This document shows positions 1 through 8,600 of a DNA stretch of 32,128 bases, piece by piece. A program made the position numbers and the translations under genes. Location: NCBI GenBank assembly GCA_016296775.1, contig JAEDIE010000011.1, forward strand, positions 1 to 32,128, in the 5' to 3' direction. The DNA is from Bacilli bacterium. GTDB lineage: Bacteria > Bacillota_I > Bacilli_A > RFN20 > CAG-826. The notes under the pieces are model-generated. The model was not told the origin of the DNA, did not search any database, and was given only the letters and a program-made list of their open reading frames with translations. Within the stretch, counting starts at the first letter, position 1, and every line of letters starts with the position of its first letter.

Positions 1-1
1 A

Positions 2-748
2 TATGAAAAGAAGTTTGAAGTATATTATCAACCTGAAATTGATATTAAAAACAATACAATTGTTGGTTTAGAAGGTTTAGTTAGATGGAACGATGAACGA
101 AAAAAACAAATTGATATTCAAACATTTATTAAGATTTTTGAAGATAATGGATTTATTGTTAAATTAGATTTATATGTTTTTGATTCAGTTTGTAAATTTT
201 TAAGTGATTCTAAAAATAAGTTTAAAAAACTTCCTGTTGTTTCTGTTAACTTAAGTAGAAAACATTTTATTGTTAAAAACTTCTTTGATGAATATCTTAA
301 AATTATTGAGAAATATAAGCTAAAACCTAATCAATTTATATTTGAAATTACTGAAAGTGTTATTTTTGAAGAATCATTTTCTATTGTTCAAAACTCAATC
401 AATGAGATTAAAAAGCATGGTAGTAGAATAGCTATTGATGATTTTGGTAGTGGATTCTCTAATCTTTCACTTTTAAACAAGATCAATTTTGATATCATCA
501 AAATTGATAAATCATTAGTAGATCCTATAAATAAGGATGATGTTTCAAGTAGAGTAATATTAGAAAACATCATATCTTTAGCTAAAAATTTAAAGAAAAA
601 GATTGTTGTAGAAGGTGTAGAAACCTTAGAACAATTTGAAATTTTAAAGACTTTAAATGTTGATGTTATTCAAGGTTACTATTTCTATAAACCTTTACCT
701 AAAGAAGAAATACAACAAATTTTAAATTTAAAAGTTAATAAAAAATAA
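2..748 (+). CDS. EAL-domain c-di-GMP phosphodiesterase, 5'-truncated by the window edge
   Basis: The open frame runs in from the left edge and ends at TAA; the start and any upstream sensor or GGDEF domain are outside the window. The visible 248 residues are one EAL domain, the family that hydrolyses cyclic di-GMP to pGpG. Catalytic signatures can be read in order: E-G-L-V-R-W (the E-x-L-x-R motif, with Gly in place of Ala), S-V-N-L-S, I-T-E-S, D-D-F-G-S-G-F-S, K-I-D-K, E-G-V-E and Q-G-Y-Y-F-Y-K-P. The metal- and substrate-binding Glu, Asn, Asp and Lys residues all seem to be kept, so I infer an active enzyme. It sits just upstream of a c-di-GMP riboswitch and is separated from it by a terminator, so it is probably not in the same transcript. 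No upstream regulation can be seen. Confidence 0.93.
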   Translation, partial: YEKKFEVYYQPEIDIKNNTIVGLEGLVRWNDERKKQIDIQTFIKIFEDNGFIVKLDLYVFDSVCKFLSDSKNKFKKLPVVSVNLSRKHFIVKNFFDEYLKIIEKYKLKPNQFIFEITESVIFEESFSIVQNSINEIKKHGSRIAIDDFGSGFSNLSLLNKINFDIIKIDKSLVDPINKDDVSSRVILENIISLAKNLKKKIVVEGVETLEQFEILKTLNVDVIQGYYFYKPLPKEEIQQILNLKVNKK

Positions 749-768
749 CAAAATAAGAAAAATAACTT

Positions 769-786
769 GGAAATCATATGGTTTTT
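769..786 (+). repeat. CATATGG intergenic repeat, copy 1
   Basis: GGAAATCATATGGTTTTT. It matches copies at 893-912 and 16626-16645, and more weakly 21802-21817. All four are intergenic and in the same orientation. This copy forms part of a terminator stem; the others do not obviously do so. Confidence 0.6.
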
Positions 787-808
787 GAAAAAATAAACCA
801 TATTTTTT
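776..808 (+). terminator. Rho-independent terminator of the EAL gene
   Basis: A nine-base-pair stem, ATATGGTTT (776-784) with AAACCATAT (795-803), has a ten-base loop and runs into TTTTTT. It begins 27 bases after the EAL stop codon. Its left arm overlaps copy 1 of the CATATGG intergenic repeat. Confidence 0.75.
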
Positions 809-892
809 CTTTATATTTTTTTCTTTTTTCTAGCTTCAATTTATTAAAATTTTTATACTAGTTGAAATATAATCAAAATATTAAAAATAACT

Positions 893-912
893 GGGATTTC
901 ATATGGTTTTTT
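893..912 (+). repeat. CATATGG intergenic repeat, copy 2
   Basis: GGGATTTCATATGGTTTTTT, preceded by AATAACT as in copy 1 (AATAACTT). It lies about 80 bases upstream of the riboswitch promoter. Confidence 0.6.
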
Positions 913-939
913 AAATAATATGTCTATATCTGTCATATA

Positions 940-989
940 TTTATTACTATAAGTAATAAAAGAAATTAAAACTTGTATAAATAAGTTTT
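940..989. promoter_or_regulatory. Two inverted repeats upstream of the riboswitch promoter
   Basis: The first is a perfect inverted repeat, TTTATTACT (940-948) and AGTAATAAA (952-960), with a three-base centre. The second has arms AAAACTT (968-974) and AAGTTTT (983-989) and runs into the -35 box. They could be operators for a DNA-binding regulator acting on top of the riboswitch. Short inverted repeats arise easily in A+T-rich DNA, so the functional reading is inference. Confidence 0.4.
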
Positions 990-1016
990 GAAAAATTCAG
1001 TGCATAAATATATAAT
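988..1016 (+). promoter_or_regulatory. Sigma-A type promoter of the exoprotein operon
   Basis: TTGAAA (988-993), a 17-base spacer, then a perfect TATAAT (1011-1016). Transcription would start near 1022-1024, immediately before the riboswitch aptamer. Confidence 0.8.
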
Positions 1017-1019
1017 ATT

Positions 1020-1096
1020 TATGTCAAAGGCAAAACTAGAGGGATCTAGTGACGCAAAACTATAGGGTCTTTAAAAGATAGCCAGTTACCATATAA
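1020..1096 (+). promoter_or_regulatory. c-di-GMP-I (GEMM-I) riboswitch aptamer
   Basis: The conserved GEMM-I elements appear in order: GGCAAA (1029-1034); a six-base-pair hairpin ACTAGA/TCTAGT (1035-1050) closed by a GNRA tetraloop, GGGA; GACGCAAA (1051-1058); a second arm around CTATAGGG and AAGATAG (1060-1081); and GCCAGTTACC (1081-1090). This is the known arrangement of two side-by-side helices that dock through the tetraloop and bind cyclic di-GMP at the junction. The aptamer ends only about 14 bases before the ATG at 1106, with no terminator hairpin or clear Shine-Dalgarno between them. Control at translation initiation or of mRNA stability therefore seems more likely than attenuation, but whether the switch is ON or OFF cannot be read from the sequence. 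Confidence 0.9.
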
Positions 1097-1105
1097 TTAC
1101 CTGCT

Positions 1106-2086
1106 ATGAAAAAAAGACTTCTAATCACGCTACTTACAATTTGCACGGTTATAAGCATTACCATAGGTATTGCTTCTTTTTCTTACGCATGGCTTTCACA
1201 AATGCCTTTATATGAATTTACTCTTTCAACTGGAGATTACCCTTTAGTTGTAAAAACTAATGGGTATTTAACAGATTATTTAGCTACTTCTAACACAGTT
1301 GATAACGGAAATGGTAATACAGGAAATTTAGATTACACTAATACTGGAGATAACACTTTAAGATTAACAAAAAGTAATTTCAAAACGTATAAGTTTGATG
1401 AAACTTTAGGTAAAGATGTTGCTGATGTAAATAGTGGCTCGACTACAACATCTGAAAAAGGTAAATTAACTATCAATTTTAGTGGTATAACTAATAATAT
1501 AATTGATTCTGAGATAAGTAATTTAGGTATTATTGGCGATTCAACTCATGGATATGCTCTAAATGCAAAATATTTTTATATTGCCTTTATTGAGTTTATT
1601 TTTGTTAAACAATATTTTGATGCTTACTTAATTTGTGATCCTAATGTTGAAAATAATCCAGACAGTATGTTTAAATTTAGCTTTATTGATTCAGACCAAA
1701 CAACCGATGATTTTAGAGCTGATTATAAAACTCAAATGATTAATATTGATTCTGAAGGCATAGTAAATGTTAATTCGTCCTCTGGACTTGTAAATGACAC
1801 AGCTTTGTTTGGAGATCTTTCATCTACTCCAAAGGCCATTTATACAGATGATGGAACAGGCACAAATAAAGGAAAAGCAAGATTGATTAACTCTTTATCT
1901 AGAACAATTGAGAACACAACTTGTTATAGTTATGCGTGTGTGTATGGCATTTATATTGATCCACTTGCTTATTTTTCTAAGATTAAAAATGGAACACTAG
2001 ATACATTAAATAACGTTACCTTAGAGCTAACTTTTGACTTTTATCTTTGTGATAATGTTATTTCTTATCCTTATACTGGAGCATAG
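1106..2086 (+). CDS. Exoprotein with SYAW-type signal segment, first gene of the c-di-GMP riboswitch operon
   Basis: A 326-residue protein of unknown function. Residues 1-6 are basic (MKKRLL), followed by a hydrophobic segment to about residue 25 and then S-Y-A-W. That is the kind of N-terminus found in Firmicutes proteins exported and cut by SipW-type signal peptidases, such as the TasA-like fibre proteins. The rest is rich in Asn, Asp, Ser and Thr, with no catalytic motif that I recognise, as expected for a structural surface protein. The start is the first ATG after the riboswitch and gives a complete signal; there is no good Shine-Dalgarno, fitting translational control by the aptamer. 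The next gene starts two bases after the stop. A signal peptidase gene is not in the window. The SipW/TasA link is an inference from the N-terminus only. Confidence 0.8.
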   Translation: MKKRLLITLLTICTVISITIGIASFSYAWLSQMPLYEFTLSTGDYPLVVKTNGYLTDYLATSNTVDNGNGNTGNLDYTNTGDNTLRLTKSNFKTYKFDETLGKDVADVNSGSTTTSEKGKLTINFSGITNNIIDSEISNLGIIGDSTHGYALNAKYFYIAFIEFIFVKQYFDAYLICDPNVENNPDSMFKFSFIDSDQTTDDFRADYKTQMINIDSEGIVNVNSSSGLVNDTALFGDLSSTPKAIYTDDGTGTNKGKARLINSLSRTIENTTCYSYACVYGIYIDPLAYFSKIKNGTLDTLNNVTLELTFDFYLCDNVISYPYTGA

Positions 2087-2087
2087 T

Positions 2088-4706
2088 ATGAAGAGCATTA
2101 AAAAGTTTAAAGCGTATTTAGTTTCTTTAATTACAATGTTGATATCTTCATTAGTTATATCTTTTGTTGCGTTTTCTTATGCAGCATATTTAAACAACGA
2201 AATTCATAATCATACTATTAATGTTAATTTTGATTATACTGAATATTTTGACAAATCCAATTCTAATGCTTCTAGTAAGACTTATGCTATTTCTACTCCA
2301 GAACATTTAAGAAATTTATCAAAACTTGTTGCGATTGGTACTTTTACAAAGGATTATACATTTGTTTTAAGTAGTGATATTACATGGAGTACTGATACTG
2401 ATACAAATATCGATCCTTTAATTCCAATTGGAAGTGATGACACTCCTTTTTACTCTACATTTGATGGCCAAAATCATAAGATAACCAATTTATTAGTTGT
2501 TGGGGTTGATACAGCAGATGTTGGTATGTTTGGTTATGTTGCAAACGGAGCTACAATTAAAAATTATTTTTTAGAAAATCCAGTTGTTACTGCTAGAGGT
2601 ACATTTACAAGTTACTCAAATGATGGATTTTTAAATAGAAGCAGAAATATGCTCTATGAAAAATTTGGGAAAAGCTCTGTTGATGCAATAAGTATTGTCC
2701 CAGATGTTACGAGCAGTGATAGTAAAGTAACAGGAACTGTTAGTGGTGTTGAAAATCAACTAATTGGATTTAAAAAGTTCTCTTTTAGTGGAATTGATGA
2801 ATTTTCTTCCTATAATCCTCAAATTTACATTAGTAAAGATGTTGTCACATCTTCTAATTCTACCTCATATGATTCGACATTTACTTTAAATACAACCTTA
2901 ACTGAATCTCAATACTTTACTGCTGAAATTTATGTTGAAGGTTTAGTTACTGATGATAATGGAAACAACTATTATTCTAGATATACATTGGAAAGATTTA
3001 AAATTTATTTAAAAGTTGAAGAATCAAACAGTTATTTTGTATATAATCCAAACGATATTAATGTATATCGTAAAACAATTGAAACAGAACCTTCTTATAT
3101 TGCGGTAGGAAGCTCTGCAACGTTTTATTACAATAGGCATGTTGTTTATGCTGGAATTGTCTGTGGTCATTTAGATGGAACAGCTGAATATATTGGTGTT
3201 ATTAATGGCACCTTAAAAGCTGATGGTAGACCAATAAGATCGAATTCTATTTTAGTAGGAAAAAGACTTGATGATGATGATGTTTCAAATCTTGCAAAAG
3301 AACAAATTAATTTTGCAGAAGCAATTACAACCACCTCTGCAAGTTATATTAGTGAAGAATCTAATGGAATTGAATATAGTAACAAGAGTGTTCAAAATAG
3401 GTATATTAAGGAAATTTATAAGTCGTATAATCCTAATTCAACATTAAGTAGTGATGCTGAAAAGTTTTTTAGAATTTATGGAAGTAACGGTGATGGGAGT
3501 GGTGTGTCTCTTGTTAATCATACATATACCCCGGTCGTAAACGATGGAGAAGGTAACTATGTTGCAGAAACTGATGTAGATGGCGACCCTTTACACAAAG
3601 AAGGACAATTTATATCTTTTACTAAGCCATTGTTGTGTGGTCTTTCTGGAACTGATGAATCATCATCGTGGGATTCCAGATATTTTGGGTCAAGAAACTA
3701 TTTACAAGAGAATTGTATATCAATGTGGATTACAAAAGAATCATCTCAAGCTAATGCATTAACAACATTATTGAGTCAAACAGGTGATTTCTATTTGAAC
3801 TTTGAATTTGATTATTTATTTTTTGATTCTAAAATACAAGCAGATAGTGATAGTGATATTACTCTAACAATTAAAACTACTAGTAAACATAATTTGGCTA
3901 CTTTGCCATATCAAACTTTAATTCGTAAATGGTATTACTATTATTATAAATGGAGTGAATCCAACGGAACTTTAACGACTAATTCGTCATATTATTATCC
4001 TTGGGATGTTACACTTAATAGCACAGATTCTAATGGTACGTTGCAAGGCGATACAAATAGCGATCCAAGGATTTTTAAATTTGATGAAACATATACTTCA
4101 TCATTAGATGTAGCTAATTCATATCCTTTAGTTAAGCATAAAGTTATTTCCATAGCTTCTAATTCGAAATATTTTAATACCGATGACGTTTCAAAAAGAA
4201 CTCCAATATTCAATCTCGGTCTTAGTGTTCCCGAAGATTATTCTGGTGTATACTCTTTAGACTTACTTAATTTTTCAGTAACCTTAACTTCAACTAGCGG
4301 TAATGTCATTGGCGATCCTTTAACGGTTGATTTTCTTGCAAATAATACAGACAATATATCTTACGATAATTCTACTAAATCTTATTCTAATTGGCCAAAT
4401 AGTTCTATGATAAGAGTTTCCACAACATGTTTTAGTAAATTTTTAGCTGGAACTAAAGGGACAGACTATAATTTGAGCAATGGAGTATTTACTTATAACG
4501 ATACTGCAAATCATGAAAGTTATAATCCTTTGATTCCAGGAAGTGGGACAAGTGCTTTTTATGTAGTTGGAACTAGATCAAGCAACTCTAAAAACAATAA
4601 AAATAATGTTACAATCACTTACTATAATTCAGTAAGTGATGGAACAAACAACAACATCCCTTATAACGAAACTGGATATACTTCAGCAAATATTACGGCA
4701 GGTTAA
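2088..4706 (+). CDS. Large exoprotein with SYA signal segment and GLUG-like region
   Basis: An 872-residue protein. The start at 2088 is chosen over an in-frame upstream ATG at 2034, because it begins with a clean signal (M-K-S-I-K-K-F-K, then a hydrophobic stretch ending S-Y-A-A-Y near residues 30-34), has GGAG six bases upstream, and avoids overlapping the previous gene. Residues about 67-165 resemble the GLUG family: I-S-T-P-E-H-L-R-N-L-S, then S-S-D-I, I-P-I-G-S, S-T-F-D-G-Q-N-H-K-I and G-M-F-G-Y-V. Such repeats are known from bacterial surface and adhesive proteins. The rest is a long Ser/Thr/Asn/Tyr-rich region, probably beta-structured, without a recognised domain or LPXTG anchor. It shares the signal type, operon and probably destination of its two neighbours; I infer a matrix or adhesin component. 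Confidence 0.82.
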   Translation: MKSIKKFKAYLVSLITMLISSLVISFVAFSYAAYLNNEIHNHTINVNFDYTEYFDKSNSNASSKTYAISTPEHLRNLSKLVAIGTFTKDYTFVLSSDITWSTDTDTNIDPLIPIGSDDTPFYSTFDGQNHKITNLLVVGVDTADVGMFGYVANGATIKNYFLENPVVTARGTFTSYSNDGFLNRSRNMLYEKFGKSSVDAISIVPDVTSSDSKVTGTVSGVENQLIGFKKFSFSGIDEFSSYNPQIYISKDVVTSSNSTSYDSTFTLNTTLTESQYFTAEIYVEGLVTDDNGNNYYSRYTLERFKIYLKVEESNSYFVYNPNDINVYRKTIETEPSYIAVGSSATFYYNRHVVYAGIVCGHLDGTAEYIGVINGTLKADGRPIRSNSILVGKRLDDDDVSNLAKEQINFAEAITTTSASYISEESNGIEYSNKSVQNRYIKEIYKSYNPNSTLSSDAEKFFRIYGSNGDGSGVSLVNHTYTPVVNDGEGNYVAETDVDGDPLHKEGQFISFTKPLLCGLSGTDESSSWDSRYFGSRNYLQENCISMWITKESSQANALTTLLSQTGDFYLNFEFDYLFFDSKIQADSDSDITLTIKTTSKHNLATLPYQTLIRKWYYYYYKWSESNGTLTTNSSYYYPWDVTLNSTDSNGTLQGDTNSDPRIFKFDETYTSSLDVANSYPLVKHKVISIASNSKYFNTDDVSKRTPIFNLGLSVPEDYSGVYSLDLLNFSVTLTSTSGNVIGDPLTVDFLANNTDNISYDNSTKSYSNWPNSSMIRVSTTCFSKFLAGTKGTDYNLSNGVFTYNDTANHESYNPLIPGSGTSAFYVVGTRSSNSKNNKNNVTITYYNSVSDGTNNNIPYNETGYTSANITAG

Positions 4707-4709
4707 TGT

Positions 4710-5630
4710 ATGAAGGGCTTAAATAGAAAGTTTATTGTTTCAATATTTATTTCAATTATAGCTATTTGCTATGTTTCTTTAGCAATTTCATACGCTTGGT
4801 TTTTTGCTAATCGTGCTCAAGATAATGCTGCTAATAACTTAAAAATTGTTAATTTTGATGGCGGAATATTCTATTATCATGATAATTATGAATATGATGA
4901 AGAAGGTAATCCAACTGATTATAAAGGATTTCAAGGTAATCAAACATTCGATAATACTAAAGAAATAACCGATAAATTTGTATCTGGAGCTGGTGCTATT
5001 ATGACCATGCCTGATATGCTTCCTAATGTTAGATTTTTATATTTAGTTAAATTAAAACATAATTATGAATCTTCAATTAAAGCCCATTTTTATATTAATA
5101 ATTACATCTCTTATTTAGGAGTAAAGAAGGCTGATGGTTCTCTTCAAGATCAAAGCGAATGTCCTAAAGATGTTGATAGATCTGATGGAAATGGGGATTA
5201 TGATTATGTTTCATTAAGTGAAGCTATCAATATCTATATTGGTAATACTGCTTTAAAACTTAACGAAACCAGTGACGTAGATTTATTACAAACTTTTGTT
5301 AATGATAAAACTCTTGATAATGAAAGATTCCATGAAAGAAGTGGAGATTTAATTACTACAAATATAGATAATTTCATGGATACATCAAGAAATGGAGTGC
5401 CTTTACTTCATAGTGTAGATATTCCTCCTTCAGATGAGAGTAATGAATTCTATTATGTTCCTGTTATGTTTGAATTCTCCAACAATTCAGATACATATTA
5501 TATAAGTACAAGTGTTGAAGGAAAGGATGGAAATTACTTCAAACATTCAACTGATAAAGGAAATTCTAACGTTTATAAAAATTTAACATTTGAAATTAAA
5601 GAATTTGAAATTACACCTTATTCTAAATAG
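4710..5630 (+). CDS. Exoprotein with SYAW-type signal segment, third of the trio
   Basis: A 306-residue protein of unknown function. It starts three bases after the preceding stop. The N-terminus M-K-G-L-N-R-K-F is followed by a hydrophobic stretch ending in S-Y-A-W-F-F-A-N-R (around residues 27-35), the closest of the three to the SipW-type consensus. The mature part contains acidic, Tyr/Asn-rich sequence and no enzyme motif that I recognise. The stop codon is followed at once by the strong Shine-Dalgarno of the c-di-GMP protein gene, so the two are almost certainly co-transcribed. It may be a major or minor subunit of the structure formed with the two preceding proteins; that is inference. 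Confidence 0.8.
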   Translation: MKGLNRKFIVSIFISIIAICYVSLAISYAWFFANRAQDNAANNLKIVNFDGGIFYYHDNYEYDEEGNPTDYKGFQGNQTFDNTKEITDKFVSGAGAIMTMPDMLPNVRFLYLVKLKHNYESSIKAHFYINNYISYLGVKKADGSLQDQSECPKDVDRSDGNGDYDYVSLSEAINIYIGNTALKLNETSDVDLLQTFVNDKTLDNERFHERSGDLITTNIDNFMDTSRNGVPLLHSVDIPPSDESNEFYYVPVMFEFSNNSDTYYISTSVEGKDGNYFKHSTDKGNSNVYKNLTFEIKEFEITPYSK

Positions 5631-5643
5631 GAGGAGACGATAT

Positions 5644-8600
5644 ATGAAAAAGAATACTTTAAGAAAGAAGAATAAAATAAGAAATTTTGTAAGAAACTGG
5701 TCAATAGTTTTATATACTCTTATAGGTTTAACAACTGCTTTAGTTATTATTTCAGCTGTTTTCTTATTTTTAAATTATGAACAATTACCATTCATAATTT
5801 TATTAATTATTTCTAGTGTATTATTAGTTTCTTCCTTAATTGTTTTATTTGTTTATTTAAGTAAAATGAGAGCTATTACATATAAAAACTTGTTCTTAAA
5901 AACAATCTCAAACTTAGAAAATATTAAGCATTATAACTTTGAATTAGCTAAGTATGATGTTGATAAATTTGAAGAATTTGATGAACTAAATAATGTTGTT
6001 AAACATATTCAATATAACTATGATGATATTATTATTGCTAGTGTTATTAAGAAATATGATGATTATGGATTCTCTTACTTAAGAGAATATGGAAATCTTG
6101 AAGTTATTAGAGCTCACGATTTAATTGATCAAATTCCTAGTTTATTAAATACTAGCAGAACTTATCGTAACTTATTTTTCTCAATTAAGTTTGATAATCC
6201 AGAAAATGTAGAAATTACTGAAGAACATAGAATTAAATTAGTATATCTAATTAATAAAATATTTGAAATTAATAATCCATTAATTTCATATAGTGAAAAA
6301 CATGATTTCTTCCTTGTTTTTGTTCCTAATATTGATTCTTTATCTATTATTAAAGAAAAATTTGAATATATCTCTTCAAATTTTATTCTTGCAGATTTTA
6401 ATGTAAAAACTAAAGTTTGTAACTTAATTATTAGTGCAGTTATGTATCCATATTCAAGTATGGAAGATGTTATGACCCATCTTAGATATGCTGAAAGAAA
6501 AGGTGAATTAATTAACTTCTATGTTCCATCAATTGTTGATAAATCTTTTTCTAAAAATAAGTTATATAGTGAAAAGATTGGTGATTATAACAAACTAATT
6601 GATATATTTAGTTATTTCAAAACTAAAAAATTATCTTCTAACGCTTATTTAGAAACTATGTCTCAATGTGTTAAAAACGTTGCCAACTTAGTTGATTTTG
6701 ATTGTGGAGGTATTGTTAGTAAAAACTTTGATAACTCTGATTTTACTATTAGAAATTCTTGGATGAATGATAGAGTAAAAGATAAAGTATTAGCAAATGA
6801 TATTTTTAGTAGTGAACTTTGCATAGCTTTAAAAGAATGTAGTGATGTTGATGGAACATATGTTTTTTATCATTCATTTGATACAAATATTAAATTAAGA
6901 AAGATCTTTGATATTTATTCTATTAGTAGTGGTTACTTTTATCTTATATATAAAGAAGGTGAATTCTTAGGTATTTTATATTTCTTAAACTTTGATAATA
7001 AGACTTTTGTGCTTGATAACTATAGTAGAGAATTCTTGTTATATTACTCCAATATGATTTCTACTTTCTTCTTAGAATATGCAGATACTGTAAACTTAAA
7101 TTATTATAAGAAGAACTTAAATGCATTAATGACTTACTCTAATTATAAAGAATATAGTATCAACAATAAGAGTTATGCTATTGTTTCTTTTTCTAACGAA
7201 TTAGGTGAGATTAGAAAAGATATTCATATTGGTGCTACTTGTTATAAAGCTTTATATGGACTTAACGAACCATGTGCTAATTGTCCATTAAAGAGATTTA
7301 AAAAGAAAACAATTAACCTTGATGGTGTAGATTATCTTTATAATATGGTAAACAATAAAGAAAATAAGAAGGTTAGTTCTTTCTTTCTTTCTCCTATTAA
7401 AAACAATGAACTTGATGCTATGTTTAAAGCTAGATTTGATCAAGAAACATTGTTAAGTACTAATTTCTCATTAGTAGAAGAATTGAATAATAAGTTTGCT
7501 TTAAGAACAAAAGGTTATTTAATGTTAATTAGACTTGAAAATAGAGATGATTTCATCAAACGTTATAAAGAAGAAGGCTATAACGATGCTTTAATTAACA
7601 TTTCTAACACTATAAAAGAAACAATTTCAGGAGTAAAAGATGTGTATCTTTATTCAAATGATACATTTGCTTTAATTTTAAGTGAATTTACTAGAAGTGA
7701 AGTATTTGTTGTAGCAGAAAAAATAGAAAAATTATTTGATAGCTACATCTATAAATACGCTTTAACTATGGATTTAAATAGAACAATGTATGTTTATACT
7801 TATCCTCTTGCCTATCCAGCAATTTATGACTTCTTGAGAAATGTTGAAAAAGATTACTCTAAACAAGAAAAATCTATAGATAACTTACTTATCTTTAGGG
7901 ATGAAAATATTGTTAGACCTCAAAATAGAGAAGCTCATATTCTTAACTTGCTTAATGATTCGTTTAATAAACGTTCATTTGATATTAGATTCCTTCCATT
8001 GATTCAAAAAAGAAGTGGTTCTTTATATGGAGGTGAAATTCTTCTTAGACTTGAAGATACTTTAACTAATACCTTCATTGATGCTTACGAATTTATTGAT
8101 GTTGCTATTAAGAATAAGAAGATGAATTTATTTACCAACTTAATTATTGAACAAATTGGTAAGATTTACTCTACATATGGACAAACTTTATTTAGAAATG
8201 GTTGTTTAGATAGATTATCAATAAATGTTGATTCAACATATTTTTATGAAGGTAATTTCATCAATGAAATTGGTGAATTATTAACTACTTACAACTTCAA
8301 TAAGGGCTTCTTAGCTTTTGAAGTAAGTGAGCAAGATATTTCTACACATAAAGAATTATTTAAAGATGTTGTAAAGAAATTATCTTCATATTCTATTAAC
8401 TTTATCGTTGATCAATTTAGTGGAAAATTCCTTTCATTTGATGAGATTAAACATTTAGGATTTAACGAAGTTAAAGTAGATAGAAATATTATTAAAGATA
8501 TTGATATTGATCCAAGTAAACTTAATGAGGTTAGAGAAATGTGTAATGATGCTAAAGAAGCTGATATTAAGATTAGTGTAATTGGTATTGAAAGAAAAGA

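Noticed and set aside
388..573. Minus-strand open frame of 61 codons inside the EAL gene
   Set aside because: It lies wholly within a well-supported EAL coding region, and has no domain or ribosome binding site.
2034..2087. Longer N-terminus for the GLUG-like exoprotein
   Set aside because: It overlaps the preceding gene by 53 bases and puts a second hydrophobic stretch before a clean signal start at 2088.
3580..4213. Open frames inside the GLUG-like exoprotein (plus strand 3580-3762, minus strand 3995-4213)
   Set aside because: They are shadows of the large reading frame, without signals of their own.
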